From Palsa-506 sp963836355 (GTDB lineage: Bacteria; Actinomycetota; Actinomycetes; Streptosporangiales; Streptosporangiaceae): DNA of 64,000 nucleotides. The position numbers and the translations under genes are program-made. The notes under the pieces were generated by a model. That model had not been told where the DNA came from and searched no databases. It worked only from the letters and a program-made list of their open reading frames with translations. Positions 8,135-16,987 of the stretch are shown piece after piece. Each line of letters opens with the position of its first letter. Positions within the stretch are counted from its first letter, which is position 1. The stretch is taken from assembly GCA_963836355.1 (NCBI GenBank), contig CAWIJO010000009.1, positions 124,001 to 188,000 on the forward strand, in the 5' to 3' direction.

Positions 8135-8151
8135 CGCTTCTCCTGACATAG

Positions 8152-8270
8152 GTGCGCAATCATGCCGCTCCACTGACACTATCTCTGTGCAGTATGTATA
8201 GCTCTGAGGATAGGTGTTGCACATCTTGCCTGACTAGCAGATGCTGAGGAGGGTGGCCAATATTGCGCAC
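8152..8270. promoter_or_regulatory. Inverted pair of Lrp-type sites between the regulator and hppD
   Basis: GTGCGCAAT at 8152-8160 and its exact complement ATTGCGCAC at 8262-8270 bracket the divergent promoter region. Each carries the TGCGCA palindrome. The second is 31 bases upstream of the hppD start. Further TGCACA/TGTGCA words occur at about 8186 and 8214. Spacing of several turns suits a multimeric Lrp protein; binding is inferred. Confidence 0.5.
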
Positions 8271-8300
8271 CATGACAGCAACTCCGCAGGAGCGTGCACG

Positions 8301-9428
8301 ATGACCGCAACGCATGAAGCTGACCTGATGCCCGGTACCGCTGATTTCCCGGTCATCGGCATGGACGCAGTGGTCTTCGCGGTAGGCAACGCGCGGCAGG
8401 CTGCCCACTTCTACTCGGCTGCCTTCGGTATGCGGTGCGTCGCCTACCGGGGCCCGGAGACTGGCTGCCGGGACGAGGCGGCCTACGTGCTGGAGTCCGG
8501 GTCGGCCCGGTTCGTCTTCCGCGGGCCGGTCCGCGCTGGCACCGCCCTGGCCAGGCACGTTGCGGCACACGGCGACGGCGTCATCGACCTCGCGATCGGC
8601 GTGCCGTCGGCGGAAGCTGCCTACGATCACGCCGTCGCCCGCGGGGCGCGGGGCCTGGAGGCGCCGAGGATCGTCGAGGACATCAGCGGGAAGGTCGTGC
8701 TCGCCTCGATCGCGGCCTACGGGGACACCAGGCACACCCTGGTCGAGCGGGCCGGCTATGCCGGCCCATACCTGCCGGGCTACATCGCGGCGGAGCCGCT
8801 GACCACCCCGCCGGGGCGGCCCTTCTTCACCGAAATCGACCACTGCGTGGGCAACGTCGAACTCGGCAAGATGGACGAGTGGGTGGGCTTCTACCACCGG
8901 GTGATGGGATTCACGAACATGAAGGAGTTCGTCGGCGACGACATCGCCACCGAGTACTCCGCGCTGATGAGCAAGGTAGTCGCGGATGGCAGCCGCAAGG
9001 TCAAGTTCCCGATCGACGAGCCGGCGGCTGGCCAGCGAAAGTCGCAGATCGACGAGTACCTGGAGTTCTACGGCGGCCCTGGCGTCCAGCACATCGCGCT
9101 GGCCACCGATGACATCGTGGCGAGCGTCCGGGCCATGCGGGCGGCCGGAGTGGAGTTCCTCGGCACCCCGGACAGCTATTACGACACGCTGGGTCAGTGG
9201 GTCGGCGAGACCCGGGTCCCGCTGGCGGATTTGCGGGAACTGCGGATCCTGGCCGACCGGGACGAGGACGGGTACCTGCTGCAGATTTTCACCCAGCCGG
9301 TACAGGACCGGCCGACCGTGTTCTTCGAGCTGATCGAGCGGCACGGGTCACAGGGGTTCGGCAAGGGCAATTTCAAGGCGCTATTCGAGGCCATTGAGCG
9401 GGAGCAGGAACGCCGCGGCAACCTTTGA
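8301..9428 (+). CDS. hppD: 4-hydroxyphenylpyruvate dioxygenase
   Basis: Converts 4-hydroxyphenylpyruvate to homogentisate in tyrosine degradation, using Fe(II) and O2. 375 residues with two vicinal-oxygen-chelate halves. The C-terminal half carries the metal ligands: His181 (EIDHCVGNV), His264 (GVQHIAL) and Glu343 (FFELIER). Other family marks are GFTNMKEFVGDDIATEYSAL, the substrate-side Ser/Gln/Asn-type positions around KSQIDEYLEF, and the C-terminal GFGKGNFKALFEAIE. ATG at 8301 is preceded by GCAGGAG. Control by the divergent Lrp-type regulator is likely. The homogentisate dioxygenase gene is not in this window. Confidence 0.97.
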   Translation: MTATHEADLMPGTADFPVIGMDAVVFAVGNARQAAHFYSAAFGMRCVAYRGPETGCRDEAAYVLESGSARFVFRGPVRAGTALARHVAAHGDGVIDLAIGVPSAEAAYDHAVARGARGLEAPRIVEDISGKVVLASIAAYGDTRHTLVERAGYAGPYLPGYIAAEPLTTPPGRPFFTEIDHCVGNVELGKMDEWVGFYHRVMGFTNMKEFVGDDIATEYSALMSKVVADGSRKVKFPIDEPAAGQRKSQIDEYLEFYGGPGVQHIALATDDIVASVRAMRAAGVEFLGTPDSYYDTLGQWVGETRVPLADLRELRILADRDEDGYLLQIFTQPVQDRPTVFFELIERHGSQGFGKGNFKALFEAIEREQERRGNL

Positions 9429-10161
9429 CGGCACGCCATTACCGGACCCGAACCCGAACAAAACCCTGGGACCAGGCGTCGCCGCCATACGGCCAGACGG
9501 GCCCGGCGCCCTACGGCCAGCCGCCGCAGCCGCATGGTTCGTCATACCAGCCCTACCAGCCTTATCCGGGCCAGCCCGGCGGCTACCAGCCCGCCGCCGA
9601 TCATGGTCAGGATCGGCCGGCCGGCGGCAGCGGCTGCTTGCCCGGCTCATCGACTCGATCATCCTCATCGTGATCACTTCGGTGCTGTGGGTCCCTTTCT
9701 TCGCGGGCCAGGCGCACCGCTTCCATCAGCTCGCCCTGCAGTACCCGGACACCAGCACGCCAGCCGCGCAGGCCGCGATCAGCCAGGCCGGCACGCGCCT
9801 GGTTCGCGACTTCCTGCTGCTGGTTTGCATCTACGTGGTGATCGCGTTCTGCTACGACTGGCTGCTGCACGCCCGGTGGGGGCAGACACTTGGCAAGCGC
9901 GTGCTCGGCATCATGGTCGTCACCTCAGCCGACCGGTCGAAGATCAGCGGTGGGGCCGCCGGCGGGCGGGCTGCCGTGTACCTCCTGGTGCCGCTCGTCC
10001 CGCTGCTCGGCATCATCTTCTTGCTGTTCGACGTGCTCCGGCTGCTCTGGGATCCGAGCCGGCAGTGCCTGCATGACAATGCGGCGGGCACTGTCGTGGT
10101 CAGGGCCGGGGTGCAGCCGGCCCCGCCGCTGAATCTCAGCCGGCCGCCAGCGACCTGGTGA
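9425..10161 (+). pseudogene. RDD-family membrane protein, N-terminus in a different frame from the domain
   Basis: The RDD domain is clear: RQRLLARLIDSIILIVITSV with the R-x-x-A-R-x-x-D signature, then two more hydrophobic helices, and the closing WDPSRQCLHDNAAGTVVV. In the same frame the N-terminus is nondescript, but one frame over, from a TTG at 9425 that overlaps the hppD stop, lies a Tyr/Pro/Gly/Gln-rich leader (PYGQTGPAPYGQPPQPHG, QPYQPYPGQPGGYQP) typical of actinobacterial RDD proteins. The change of frame falls near 9600-9640 and equals one missing base. The domain itself (about 9640-10161) is undamaged. Function of RDD proteins is mostly unknown; some act in ion or toxin transport. 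Confidence 0.7.
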
Positions 10162-10247
10162 CCGCCGGGGTAACCGCGCGCCGGACCAGGCACAGACCGG
10201 CTGGCGCTTGTCCGTTTCAGGAAATGATGATCAGCGCGGTGGACCGG

Positions 10248-11468
10248 TCAGCCGAAAATGAGGGTGTAACCGGACTTTTGCAGCTGGCCGATCACCTCGT
10301 CACAGTGCCCTGGGCCGCGGGTTTCCACCTGCAGCTGGACCTCCACCTCGTCCACCAGCAGGTGCGGCGTGAAGCGGGCGTGTACCACGTCGAGAACGTT
10401 GGCGCCCAGGCCGGCCAGCCTGGCCAGCAGGGTGGCCAGCGCGCCGGGGCGATCCGGCAGCCGGCAGCGGAACGTGAGGTAGCGGCCGGCCGCGGACAGG
10501 CCGTGCCGCAGCACGTTGGCCAGCAGCAGCGGGTCGATGTTGCCGCCGGACAGCACGACCACGGCCGGCGGCTCGATCGAGCGCGGGTCATCGAGCAGGG
10601 CAGCGACGCCCGCCGCGCCGGCCGGTTCTACGACCTGCTTGGCCCGCTCCAGGCAAAGCAGCAGCGCCCGGGACATGGTCTCCTCCGAGACCGTGACGAC
10701 CGGCACGGCGAGCTCGGCCAGGATGCGCAGCGCCAGTTCTCCCGGCCTGGCGACGGCGATGCCGTCTGCCATCGTCGGCGCGGATTCCACCAGCACCGGA
10801 TGCCCGGCCGCCAGCGACGCCGGGAACGGCGCGACGGACTCGGCCTGCACGCCGATGATCCGGATCGAGGGATCCGAGCCGCGTGCCGCCGTCGCGATGC
10901 CGGCCGCCAGGCCGCCGCCGCCGACCGGGACCATGATCGTGCGCACACCCGGGCACTGCGCCACGATCTCCAGGCCGACGGTGCCCTGGCCCGCCACGAT
11001 GTCCGGATGCTCGAACGGATGGATGAAGACGGCGCCCTGCTCACTGGCCAGGGCGGTGGCGTACGCAAGCGCGTCCTCCACCCGGTCGCCGTGCAGGATG
11101 ATCTCCGCCCCGTATGACTTAGTCGCCGCGATCTTGGGCAGCGGGGCACCCTCGGGCATGACCACGGTAGCCCTGGCGCCAAGCAGCGCGGCGGCGAACG
11201 CGACACCCTGGGCGTGGTTGCCTGCGCTGGCGGCCACCACCCCCCGGCTGCGCTCGTCGTCGGTTAGCCGGGAGATCCGCAGATACGCTCCCCTGGCCTT
11301 GAATGACCCGGTCCGCTGCAGGTTCTCGCATTTGAGATAGACGGGGCCGCCAACGCGGTCCGACAGCACCCACGAATGCAGCATCGGCGTCGCCGAGATG
11401 ACGCCGCGAAGAATCTCGCTGGCCGCGACCACGTCGTCGAAACCAGCCTGCCAGGACGTCATCGTCAT
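10248..11468 (-). CDS. ilvA: Threonine ammonia-lyase with C-terminal ACT domain
   Basis: Deaminates threonine to 2-oxobutyrate, the first step toward isoleucine. 406 residues, fold-type II PLP enzyme: Lys57 in TGSFKARGA forms the Schiff base, SAGNHAQGVA holds the substrate carboxylate, and PVGGGGLAAG is the phosphate loop; VLSGGNIDP follows. The last ~75 residues (FRCRLPDRPGALATLLARL...) form a single ACT-type domain. This short form matches the group annotated IlvA/TdcB in actinomycetes rather than the ~510-residue enteric IlvA. A second, shorter relative is encoded at 39648-40631. ATG at 11468; no operon partner, as the next gene is 42 bases upstream of its stop on the same strand only by proximity. 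Confidence 0.92.
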   Translation of the reverse strand: MTMTSWQAGFDDVVAASEILRGVISATPMLHSWVLSDRVGGPVYLKCENLQRTGSFKARGAYLRISRLTDDERSRGVVAASAGNHAQGVAFAAALLGARATVVMPEGAPLPKIAATKSYGAEIILHGDRVEDALAYATALASEQGAVFIHPFEHPDIVAGQGTVGLEIVAQCPGVRTIMVPVGGGGLAAGIATAARGSDPSIRIIGVQAESVAPFPASLAAGHPVLVESAPTMADGIAVARPGELALRILAELAVPVVTVSEETMSRALLLCLERAKQVVEPAGAAGVAALLDDPRSIEPPAVVVLSGGNIDPLLLANVLRHGLSAAGRYLTFRCRLPDRPGALATLLARLAGLGANVLDVVHARFTPHLLVDEVEVQLQVETRGPGHCDEVIGQLQKSGYTLIFG

Positions 11469-11509
11469 GCCTGCAGTCTCGCATCGGGCGGGCGTCCGGC
11501 GGCCCAGGA

Positions 11510-12511
11510 TCAGCCGCCGCGGTCAGCCGCCGCGGTCAGCCGACCCGGTAAGTCGCCGGACCAGTAGCGGTCCGCCGCGAAGATCAGCGCGGCCGCCCCG
11601 ACCAGGCCAGCGCCCTGGCCAAGCTCGGCTGGCACCACCCGGACGTGCTTGGTGAACTCCATCCCGGTGTGCCCGCGCAGGGTCTCCTGCAGCGGGCCGA
11701 AGAGCAGCGCACCGGCCTGCGAAAGCCCGCCGCCGACCGAGACGACCTCGAGGTCGCACAGGTACATCGCGGAAGCGATCGCGATGCCGAGCGCCTTGCC
11801 CGCCCGGCGCAGGGCAGCCACGCCGACCTGATGACCGACCGCGCCGTCGGCGGCAAGGTCCTTCGCGGTGGCGCCGGCCTGCCCCGGCCGCCAGCCGCGC
11901 CGCTGCGCCCAGGCCACCAGGGCCGGCCCGCGCGCGATCGCCTCCAGGCAGCCGACGCCACCGCAGACGCACGGCGGCCCGTCGTCCGGGTAGACGACGA
12001 CATGGCCGATGTGCCCGGCGTTGCCGGACGTGCCCTCGATCAGCGCGCCGTCGAGGATCAGCCCACCGCCCACGCCGGTGGACACCACCATGCCCAGCAT
12101 GTTGCTGGTGCCGCGCCCGGCACCGCGCCAGTGCTCGCCGGCTGTCATGCAGATCGCGTCGTTGTGCACCCGGACCGGGATCCCGGCGAACCGCTCCGCC
12201 AGCCTGCCGCGGAGCGGGAAGGACCGCCACGCAGGGATGTTCAGCGGGGAGACCAGGCCGGACGGCCACTCCATCGGGCCGCCGCAGCCGCACCCGACGC
12301 CGGCCAGCTCCGCCGCCCCCACGCTGACTTTTGCGCCTTCGAGCACCCGGGTGATCAGCGCGTCCAGGGTGCGCCAAAGCTGCTCGGCGTCCAGATCCCG
12401 GCGGGTCGGCGTCTGCTCCCAGGCGATCAGCCTGCCGCTAGGCTCGGTCACCCCGGCGGCCAGCTTCGTGCCGCCGATGTCGACCGCCAGGGCCGGTCGG
12501 GCAGTGTCCAC
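11510..12511 (-). CDS. ROK-family sugar kinase (glucokinase-like)
   Basis: 333 residues. The phosphate-binding DIGGTKLAAGV is at 11-21, the second phosphate loop at STGVGGGLILDG, and the ROK zinc motif is complete: GHIGHVVV followed by CVCGGVGCLEAI, the C-x-C-G-x-x-G-C-L-E pattern. The catalytic aspartate lies in VRVHNDAICMTAGE. The absence of an N-terminal HTH makes it a kinase, not a ROK repressor. Glucose is the commonest substrate for such actinobacterial enzymes, but mannose or N-acetylmannosamine cannot be excluded. GTG at 12511. The 51-base gap to the divergent MoxR gene must hold both promoters. Confidence 0.88.
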   Translation of the reverse strand: MDTARPALAVDIGGTKLAAGVTEPSGRLIAWEQTPTRRDLDAEQLWRTLDALITRVLEGAKVSVGAAELAGVGCGCGGPMEWPSGLVSPLNIPAWRSFPLRGRLAERFAGIPVRVHNDAICMTAGEHWRGAGRGTSNMLGMVVSTGVGGGLILDGALIEGTSGNAGHIGHVVVYPDDGPPCVCGGVGCLEAIARGPALVAWAQRRGWRPGQAGATAKDLAADGAVGHQVGVAALRRAGKALGIAIASAMYLCDLEVVSVGGGLSQAGALLFGPLQETLRGHTGMEFTKHVRVVPAELGQGAGLVGAAALIFAADRYWSGDLPGRLTAAADRGG

Positions 12512-12562
12512 GGCCAGCCTCCCAAGGTGCGCGTAGCGCCAACATGCACATAGTGTCGAACG

Positions 12563-14029
12563 GTGGACCCGAAGAACGAATCCAAGTCAACAGTCACCTT
12601 GCCCGGCCAGCCGACCCGGTCAGCCCCGCCAGCAGCCTCGACGCTGGCCCAGCTGCGTGCCACCGAGCATAAATTCGTCTCGGTCAAACAGGAGATACGG
12701 CAGAACCTACTAGCCAGGCTGCGAGCGGGCGAGGACCCTTTCCCCGGAATCATCGGATTCGGCCAAACCGTGCTGCCGCAGCTGGAGCGCTCGCTGCTGG
12801 CCGGACACGACGTGATCTTGCTCGGCGAGCGCGGCCAGGGCAAGACTCGCCTGATCAGGACGCTGACCGGGCTGCTCGATGAATGGACGCCGACGGTCGC
12901 GGGCTGCGAGATCAACGACCATCCCTATGCCCCGGTCTGTGCCCGGTGCCGCCGCCTGGCCGCCGCTGAAGGTGACGACCTGACGATCAGCTGGCGGCAT
13001 CGCGGCGACCGCTACGGCGAGAAGCTCGCCACGCCGGATACCAGCGTCGGCGACCTGATCGGCGACATTGACCCGGTCAAGGTCGCCGAGGGCCGCACGC
13101 TCGGGGACCCGGAGACCATCCACTTCGGCCTGGTGCCGCGGACCAACCGGGGCGTGTTCTGCCTGAACGAGCTGCCGGACCTGGCCGAGCGGATCCAGGT
13201 GGCGCTGCTCAACGTGCTCGAGGAACGCGACATCGGGGTGCGCGGGTACGCGCTCCGGCTGCCGCTCGACCTCGTGCTGGTGGCCAGCGCGAACCCCGAG
13301 GACTACACCAACCGGGGACGGATCATCACCCCGTTGAAGGACCGGTTCGGCGCCGAGATTCGCACCCACTACCCGACCTCGCTGGCAGCCGAGCTCGCCT
13401 TGATCCGGCAGGAATCACAACTTGCCTGGGATGGCGACGAGCCCGGCGCGGTGCTACCCGCGCACCTGGTGCAGGTGATCGCGCGGTTCACCCGGCTGGT
13501 GCGGGCTTCGCCGGCGGTCGACGCGCGGTCCGGCGTCTCGGCCCGGTTTGCCATCGCCGCGGCGGAGGCAGTCGCGGCCTCGGCCGTCCGGCGGGCCGCG
13601 ATCAGCGGCGAGGCGCAGCCGGTGGCCAGGGTCTGCGACCTGTCGTCGATCGTCAGCACGCTGCGCGGCAAGGTCGAGTTCGAGGTCAGCGAGGAGGGCC
13701 GCGAGCAGGAGGTGCTTGAGCACCTGCTGCGCCGGGCCATCGCCGAGACCTTCCGCGCCACGCTCGGCAACGCCGACCTGTCCGGCGTGCTCGCCAAGTT
13801 TGAGGAGGGCGGCAGCGTGGAGTCCGGCGATCTGACTCCCGCGCCCGACCTGCTGCGCCGGATCGGCGAGGTGCCCGGGCTGGCGAAGATCATGGAACGG
13901 CTCGGCATGGAAGGCGGCGAGTCATTCGGCGAGGCCGCGGCCGCCCTTGAGTTCGCGCTGGAGGGCCTGTACCTGATGCGGCGGCTGTCCAAGGACACCA
14001 TTGACGGCGGCGCCGTATACCGCACCTAG
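12563..14029 (+). CDS. MoxR/Mg-chelatase ChlI-type AAA+ ATPase
   Basis: 488 residues. Walker A GERGQGKT is at 88-95; the Walker B region is NRGVFCLNELPDL, and the sensor segment reads LVLVASANPEDYTNRGRIITPLKDRF, as in ChlI/MoxR proteins. A cysteine/histidine cluster (CEINDHPYAPVCARC) is inserted after Walker A and may bind metal. The C-terminal lid includes VDARSGVSARFAIAAAEAV. It is followed by a VWA-domain gene, the standard partner of MoxR ATPases, with which it should act in protein maturation or metal insertion. No chelatase H subunit is nearby, so a tetrapyrrole role is not supported. GTG at 12563. Confidence 0.9.
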   Translation: MDPKNESKSTVTLPGQPTRSAPPAASTLAQLRATEHKFVSVKQEIRQNLLARLRAGEDPFPGIIGFGQTVLPQLERSLLAGHDVILLGERGQGKTRLIRTLTGLLDEWTPTVAGCEINDHPYAPVCARCRRLAAAEGDDLTISWRHRGDRYGEKLATPDTSVGDLIGDIDPVKVAEGRTLGDPETIHFGLVPRTNRGVFCLNELPDLAERIQVALLNVLEERDIGVRGYALRLPLDLVLVASANPEDYTNRGRIITPLKDRFGAEIRTHYPTSLAAELALIRQESQLAWDGDEPGAVLPAHLVQVIARFTRLVRASPAVDARSGVSARFAIAAAEAVAASAVRRAAISGEAQPVARVCDLSSIVSTLRGKVEFEVSEEGREQEVLEHLLRRAIAETFRATLGNADLSGVLAKFEEGGSVESGDLTPAPDLLRRIGEVPGLAKIMERLGMEGGESFGEAAAALEFALEGLYLMRRLSKDTIDGGAVYRT

Positions 14030-14064
14030 GCCGCCGCTCGCAGCCAGGCCCGGAGCGGGCCCGG

Positions 14065-14223
14065 GAGCCAGGGCCTGGGAAGTCAGGGCTGGAAAGTCAG
14101 GGCCCGGAAGTCAGGGCTGGGAGTTAAGGCTTGGGAGTTAGGGCTTGAAGTTAGGGCTTGAAGTTAGGGCTTGAAGTTAGGGCTTGGGAGTTAGGGCTTG
14201 GGAGTTAGGGCTTGGGAGTTAGG
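14065..14223 (+). repeat. 13/14-bp tandem repeat containing TTAGGG
   Basis: About 12 copies of GGGAGTTAGGGCTT and variants (GAAGTTAGGGCTT, GGAAAGTCAGGGCT) fill the gap between the MoxR and VWA genes. Copies become more alike toward the downstream end. The final copy supplies the AGGAA that acts as the ribosome-binding site of the VWA gene, so the array extends the operon's intergenic leader. Confidence 0.95.
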
Positions 14224-14231
14224 AAGCAGCC

Positions 14232-16250
14232 GTGAGCGGTTACCGGTACGGCCAGTATCACGACGGGCCCGACCCGCTAGAGCCGCCCTACGACGTCCGC
14301 GGCGCCGTGGACGCACTGGGCGAATCGGTGCTGGACGGGTCGGATCCGGCCAGCGCGCTGCGGGATCTGCTGCGCCGGGGAATGTCCGGCCGCCGCGGAC
14401 TCGACGACTTGCTCCGGCGGGTCCGCGAGCGGCAGCGCGAGATCAGGGCCTCCGGCCGCCTCGACGGCATCCTGGAGCAGGCCCGGGCGCTGCTCGACAC
14501 GGCGATCGGCCAGGAGCGAGCAGAGCTGTTCCCGGATCCCAGCGACGATGCCAGGCTGCGCGAGGATGAGCTTGACGCGCTGCCGGCCGACACCGCGCAG
14601 GCGATCCGCGAGCTCGCCGACTACGAGTGGCGGTCGGCCACGGCCAGGGAGACGTTCGAGAAGCTGAAGGACCTGCTCCGCCGGGAGGTGCTTGACAGCC
14701 AGTTCCGCGGCATGAAGCAGACCCTGCAGCAGCCCGACCCGGAGGCGATGCAGCGGGTCAAGGACATGATGGCCGGGCTCAACGCAATGCTGGACGCCGA
14801 CTCCCAGGGCACGCACACCCAGCAGGACTTCGACGACTTCATGGCGGAGTTCGGCGACTTGTTCCCGGACCAGCCAGCCGATCTGGAACAGCTCGTCGAC
14901 TCGCTGGTCCGCCGGATGTCGGCGGCGCAGCGGCTGCTCGGCTCGCTGACTGACTCGCAGCGCGAGGAGCTGTCCGGGCTGATGTCGCAGACCCTGGAGG
15001 ACGCCGGGCTGGCGGCCGAGATGGCCCGGCTGGCCGACGCGCTGCGGTCCAGGCGGCCGGACATGGATCTCGACGGCTGGCCCGGCGACCAGATGAGCGG
15101 CCAGGAACCGCTCGGCCTCGGCGACGCGACCTCGGCAGTTGCCGAGCTTGCGGACCTGGCTGAGCTCGAAGATGCGCTGCGGCAGGACTACCCCGGCGCG
15201 CGGCTCGACGACGTCGACGAGGACGCGGTCCGGCGTGCCCTCGGCCGGCAGGCGGTCGACGACATGGAGGCACTGCGCCAGATCGAGCGGGAACTTGAGC
15301 GGCAGGGCTACCTGGAGCGGTCCGACGGGAAGCTGGAGCTGACGCCGAAGGCGGTACGGCGGCTGGGCGAGACCGCGCTGCGCCGCGTTTTCGCTGACCT
15401 GCCCGAAGGCGGCCACGGAGATCATGATCAGCATGATGCGGGGCAGGCCGGCGAGGTCACCGGCAGCACCCGGCCGTGGCATTTCGGCGACGAGCAGGCG
15501 ATCGACACGGCGGCGACGGTGCGTAACGCACTGCTGCGCGGTGGGCTGCCGGTAGCTGGCGCGCCCGGCGGGTCCGGGCGGCCGGGCGGGTCCGGGCGGC
15601 CCGGCGGGCCTCGCGGGCCGCGGGTCCGGCTGTCGGTTCAGGACTTCGAGGTCGGCGAGACCGAGCGGCGGGCGGCAGCCGCCGTCTGCCTGCTGGTCGA
15701 CCTGTCCTACTCGATGGCGCTGCGCGGCACCTGGAGCGCCGCCAAGCAAACCGCGCTGGCGCTGCACGCACTGGTCCGCACCCGGTACCCGCAGGACTCG
15801 ATCCAGGTCATCGGGTTCTCCAACTACGCGCGCGAGCTTCGCGAGACCGATCTCGCCGGGCTGGGCTGGGACATGGTCCAGGGCACCAACTTGCACCACG
15901 CGCTGGTGCTGGCCGGGCGGTACCTCGACCGGCGCCCGGAGCACAATCCAGTAGTGCTGATCGTCACTGACGGCGAGCCTACCGCGCACCTGCGGCGGGA
16001 CGGCCGGTCCTGGTTCGACTGGCCGCCGTCACCGGAGACCATCGAGCTCACCCTGGCCGAGGTGGACAAGATGACCAGGCGTCGGGCCACCCTGAACGTC
16101 TTCATGCTGGCCGAGGATGAGCGGCTCACCGCCTTCGTCGAGGAGGTGGCCAGGCGTAACGGCGGCCGGGTGCTGCGGGCGATGGCCGACAGCCTCGGCG
16201 AGTACGTGGTCAGGGACTTCCTGCGGGCCCGGCGGGAAAGCCGCCGGTAG
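14232..16250 (+). CDS. VWA-domain protein, partner of the MoxR ATPase
   Basis: 672 residues, no signal peptide, so cytoplasmic. The first ~400 residues are helical and acidic (repeated ELADL/ELxxLxxQ segments). A Gly/Pro/Arg linker with a short repeat (SGRPGGSGRPGG) lies near 440-460. The C-terminal VWA domain has the MIDAS residues: LVDLSYSM near 490 (D-x-S-x-S), the Thr of MVQGTNLHHAL, and the Asp of VLIVTDGEPTAH. MIDAS plus an upstream MoxR gene identifies the well-known MoxR-VWA chaperone-like pair; the client is unknown. GTG at 14232 with AGGAA from the preceding repeat. Confidence 0.9.
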   Translation: MSGYRYGQYHDGPDPLEPPYDVRGAVDALGESVLDGSDPASALRDLLRRGMSGRRGLDDLLRRVRERQREIRASGRLDGILEQARALLDTAIGQERAELFPDPSDDARLREDELDALPADTAQAIRELADYEWRSATARETFEKLKDLLRREVLDSQFRGMKQTLQQPDPEAMQRVKDMMAGLNAMLDADSQGTHTQQDFDDFMAEFGDLFPDQPADLEQLVDSLVRRMSAAQRLLGSLTDSQREELSGLMSQTLEDAGLAAEMARLADALRSRRPDMDLDGWPGDQMSGQEPLGLGDATSAVAELADLAELEDALRQDYPGARLDDVDEDAVRRALGRQAVDDMEALRQIERELERQGYLERSDGKLELTPKAVRRLGETALRRVFADLPEGGHGDHDQHDAGQAGEVTGSTRPWHFGDEQAIDTAATVRNALLRGGLPVAGAPGGSGRPGGSGRPGGPRGPRVRLSVQDFEVGETERRAAAAVCLLVDLSYSMALRGTWSAAKQTALALHALVRTRYPQDSIQVIGFSNYARELRETDLAGLGWDMVQGTNLHHALVLAGRYLDRRPEHNPVVLIVTDGEPTAHLRRDGRSWFDWPPSPETIELTLAEVDKMTRRRATLNVFMLAEDERLTAFVEEVARRNGGRVLRAMADSLGEYVVRDFLRARRESRR

Positions 16251-16329
16251 CCGCGCCGCCGATGCCGCCAGCCGGCGGTTCCCGGCAGGTCGCTGTCTGC
16301 GGCCGCCTGGCTGGCCCTAGGATCGGCCC

Positions 16330-16908
16330 ATGTCGTTCACTGACCGGCTCGTACTCTGGCTGCATATCGCCTTCGCGATCTTCGCACTCGGCCCGGTCAC
16401 AGTGGCGATTTCCGCCACGCCCCGGTACATCAGGGCCCGCAACCAGACCGTGGTCGGCTACCTTTACCGGACTACCAGGATCTATGCCCTGCTATCAATA
16501 GGCGTGCTGATCTTCGGCCTGGTCTCCGCGCAGCAGCACAAGGACTTCTCACGCCCATGGCTGACCGTCTCCACGACGCTCTTCGTGGTAGCGCTCGTGC
16601 TGCTGGTGCTGATCATGCGGGACCAGCGGCGGGCCGTTGCGGCGATCGAGCTCGCCGCGGCGGCCGAGGCGCCGGCCGCCGGCGCTCCCCCGGCGCCCGC
16701 GCAGGTCGTGCCGGTGTCCGCCGAGGAGCAGGCGGGTGACGCCGAGGCAGCCACGGACGCCGAGCCGGTTCCGGCGAACCTGCCGGGCAGCCCCGGGACC
16801 ACCACCGCACAGGTGGCAACTGTCGAGCGGGGGCGGATCGCCACCATGGGCGGCGTGGTTGCCCTGATCTACCTGGTGATCCTCATATTGATGATCTGGA
16901 ACAACTGA
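16330..16908 (+). CDS. Integral membrane protein, DUF2269-like
   Basis: 192 residues. Three hydrophobic segments in the first 95 residues (LVLWLHIAFAIFALGPVTVAI, IYALLSIGVLIFGLV, TTLFVVALVLLVLIM), an Ala/Pro/Glu-rich linker about 105-160 that should be soluble, and a last TM segment VVALIYLVILILMIW at the C-terminus. The WLHIxxAI start and RYIRARN after TM1 resemble the DUF2269 group. It follows the VWA gene by 80 bases on the same strand and may share its transcript. Function unknown. ATG at 16330. Confidence 0.8.
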   Translation: MSFTDRLVLWLHIAFAIFALGPVTVAISATPRYIRARNQTVVGYLYRTTRIYALLSIGVLIFGLVSAQQHKDFSRPWLTVSTTLFVVALVLLVLIMRDQRRAVAAIELAAAAEAPAAGAPPAPAQVVPVSAEEQAGDAEAATDAEPVPANLPGSPGTTTAQVATVERGRIATMGGVVALIYLVILILMIWNN

Positions 16909-16987
16909 CCATCGCGGCCGCCAGGCTTAATCTACGGCCCCGGGCAAGCCGGGCCCCCGGCCCGGCCGAACCCGCCCCGGGGCAGCT

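Noticed and set aside
14065..14223. TTAGGG repeats as a telomere
   Set aside because: The array is internal, degenerate, and flanked by an operon; linear actinomycete replicons do not use TTAGGG telomeres.
12563..16250. MoxR-VWA pair as a magnesium chelatase
   Set aside because: No ChlH-type subunit and no chlorophyll genes; the pair matches the widespread MoxR-VWA chaperone type.
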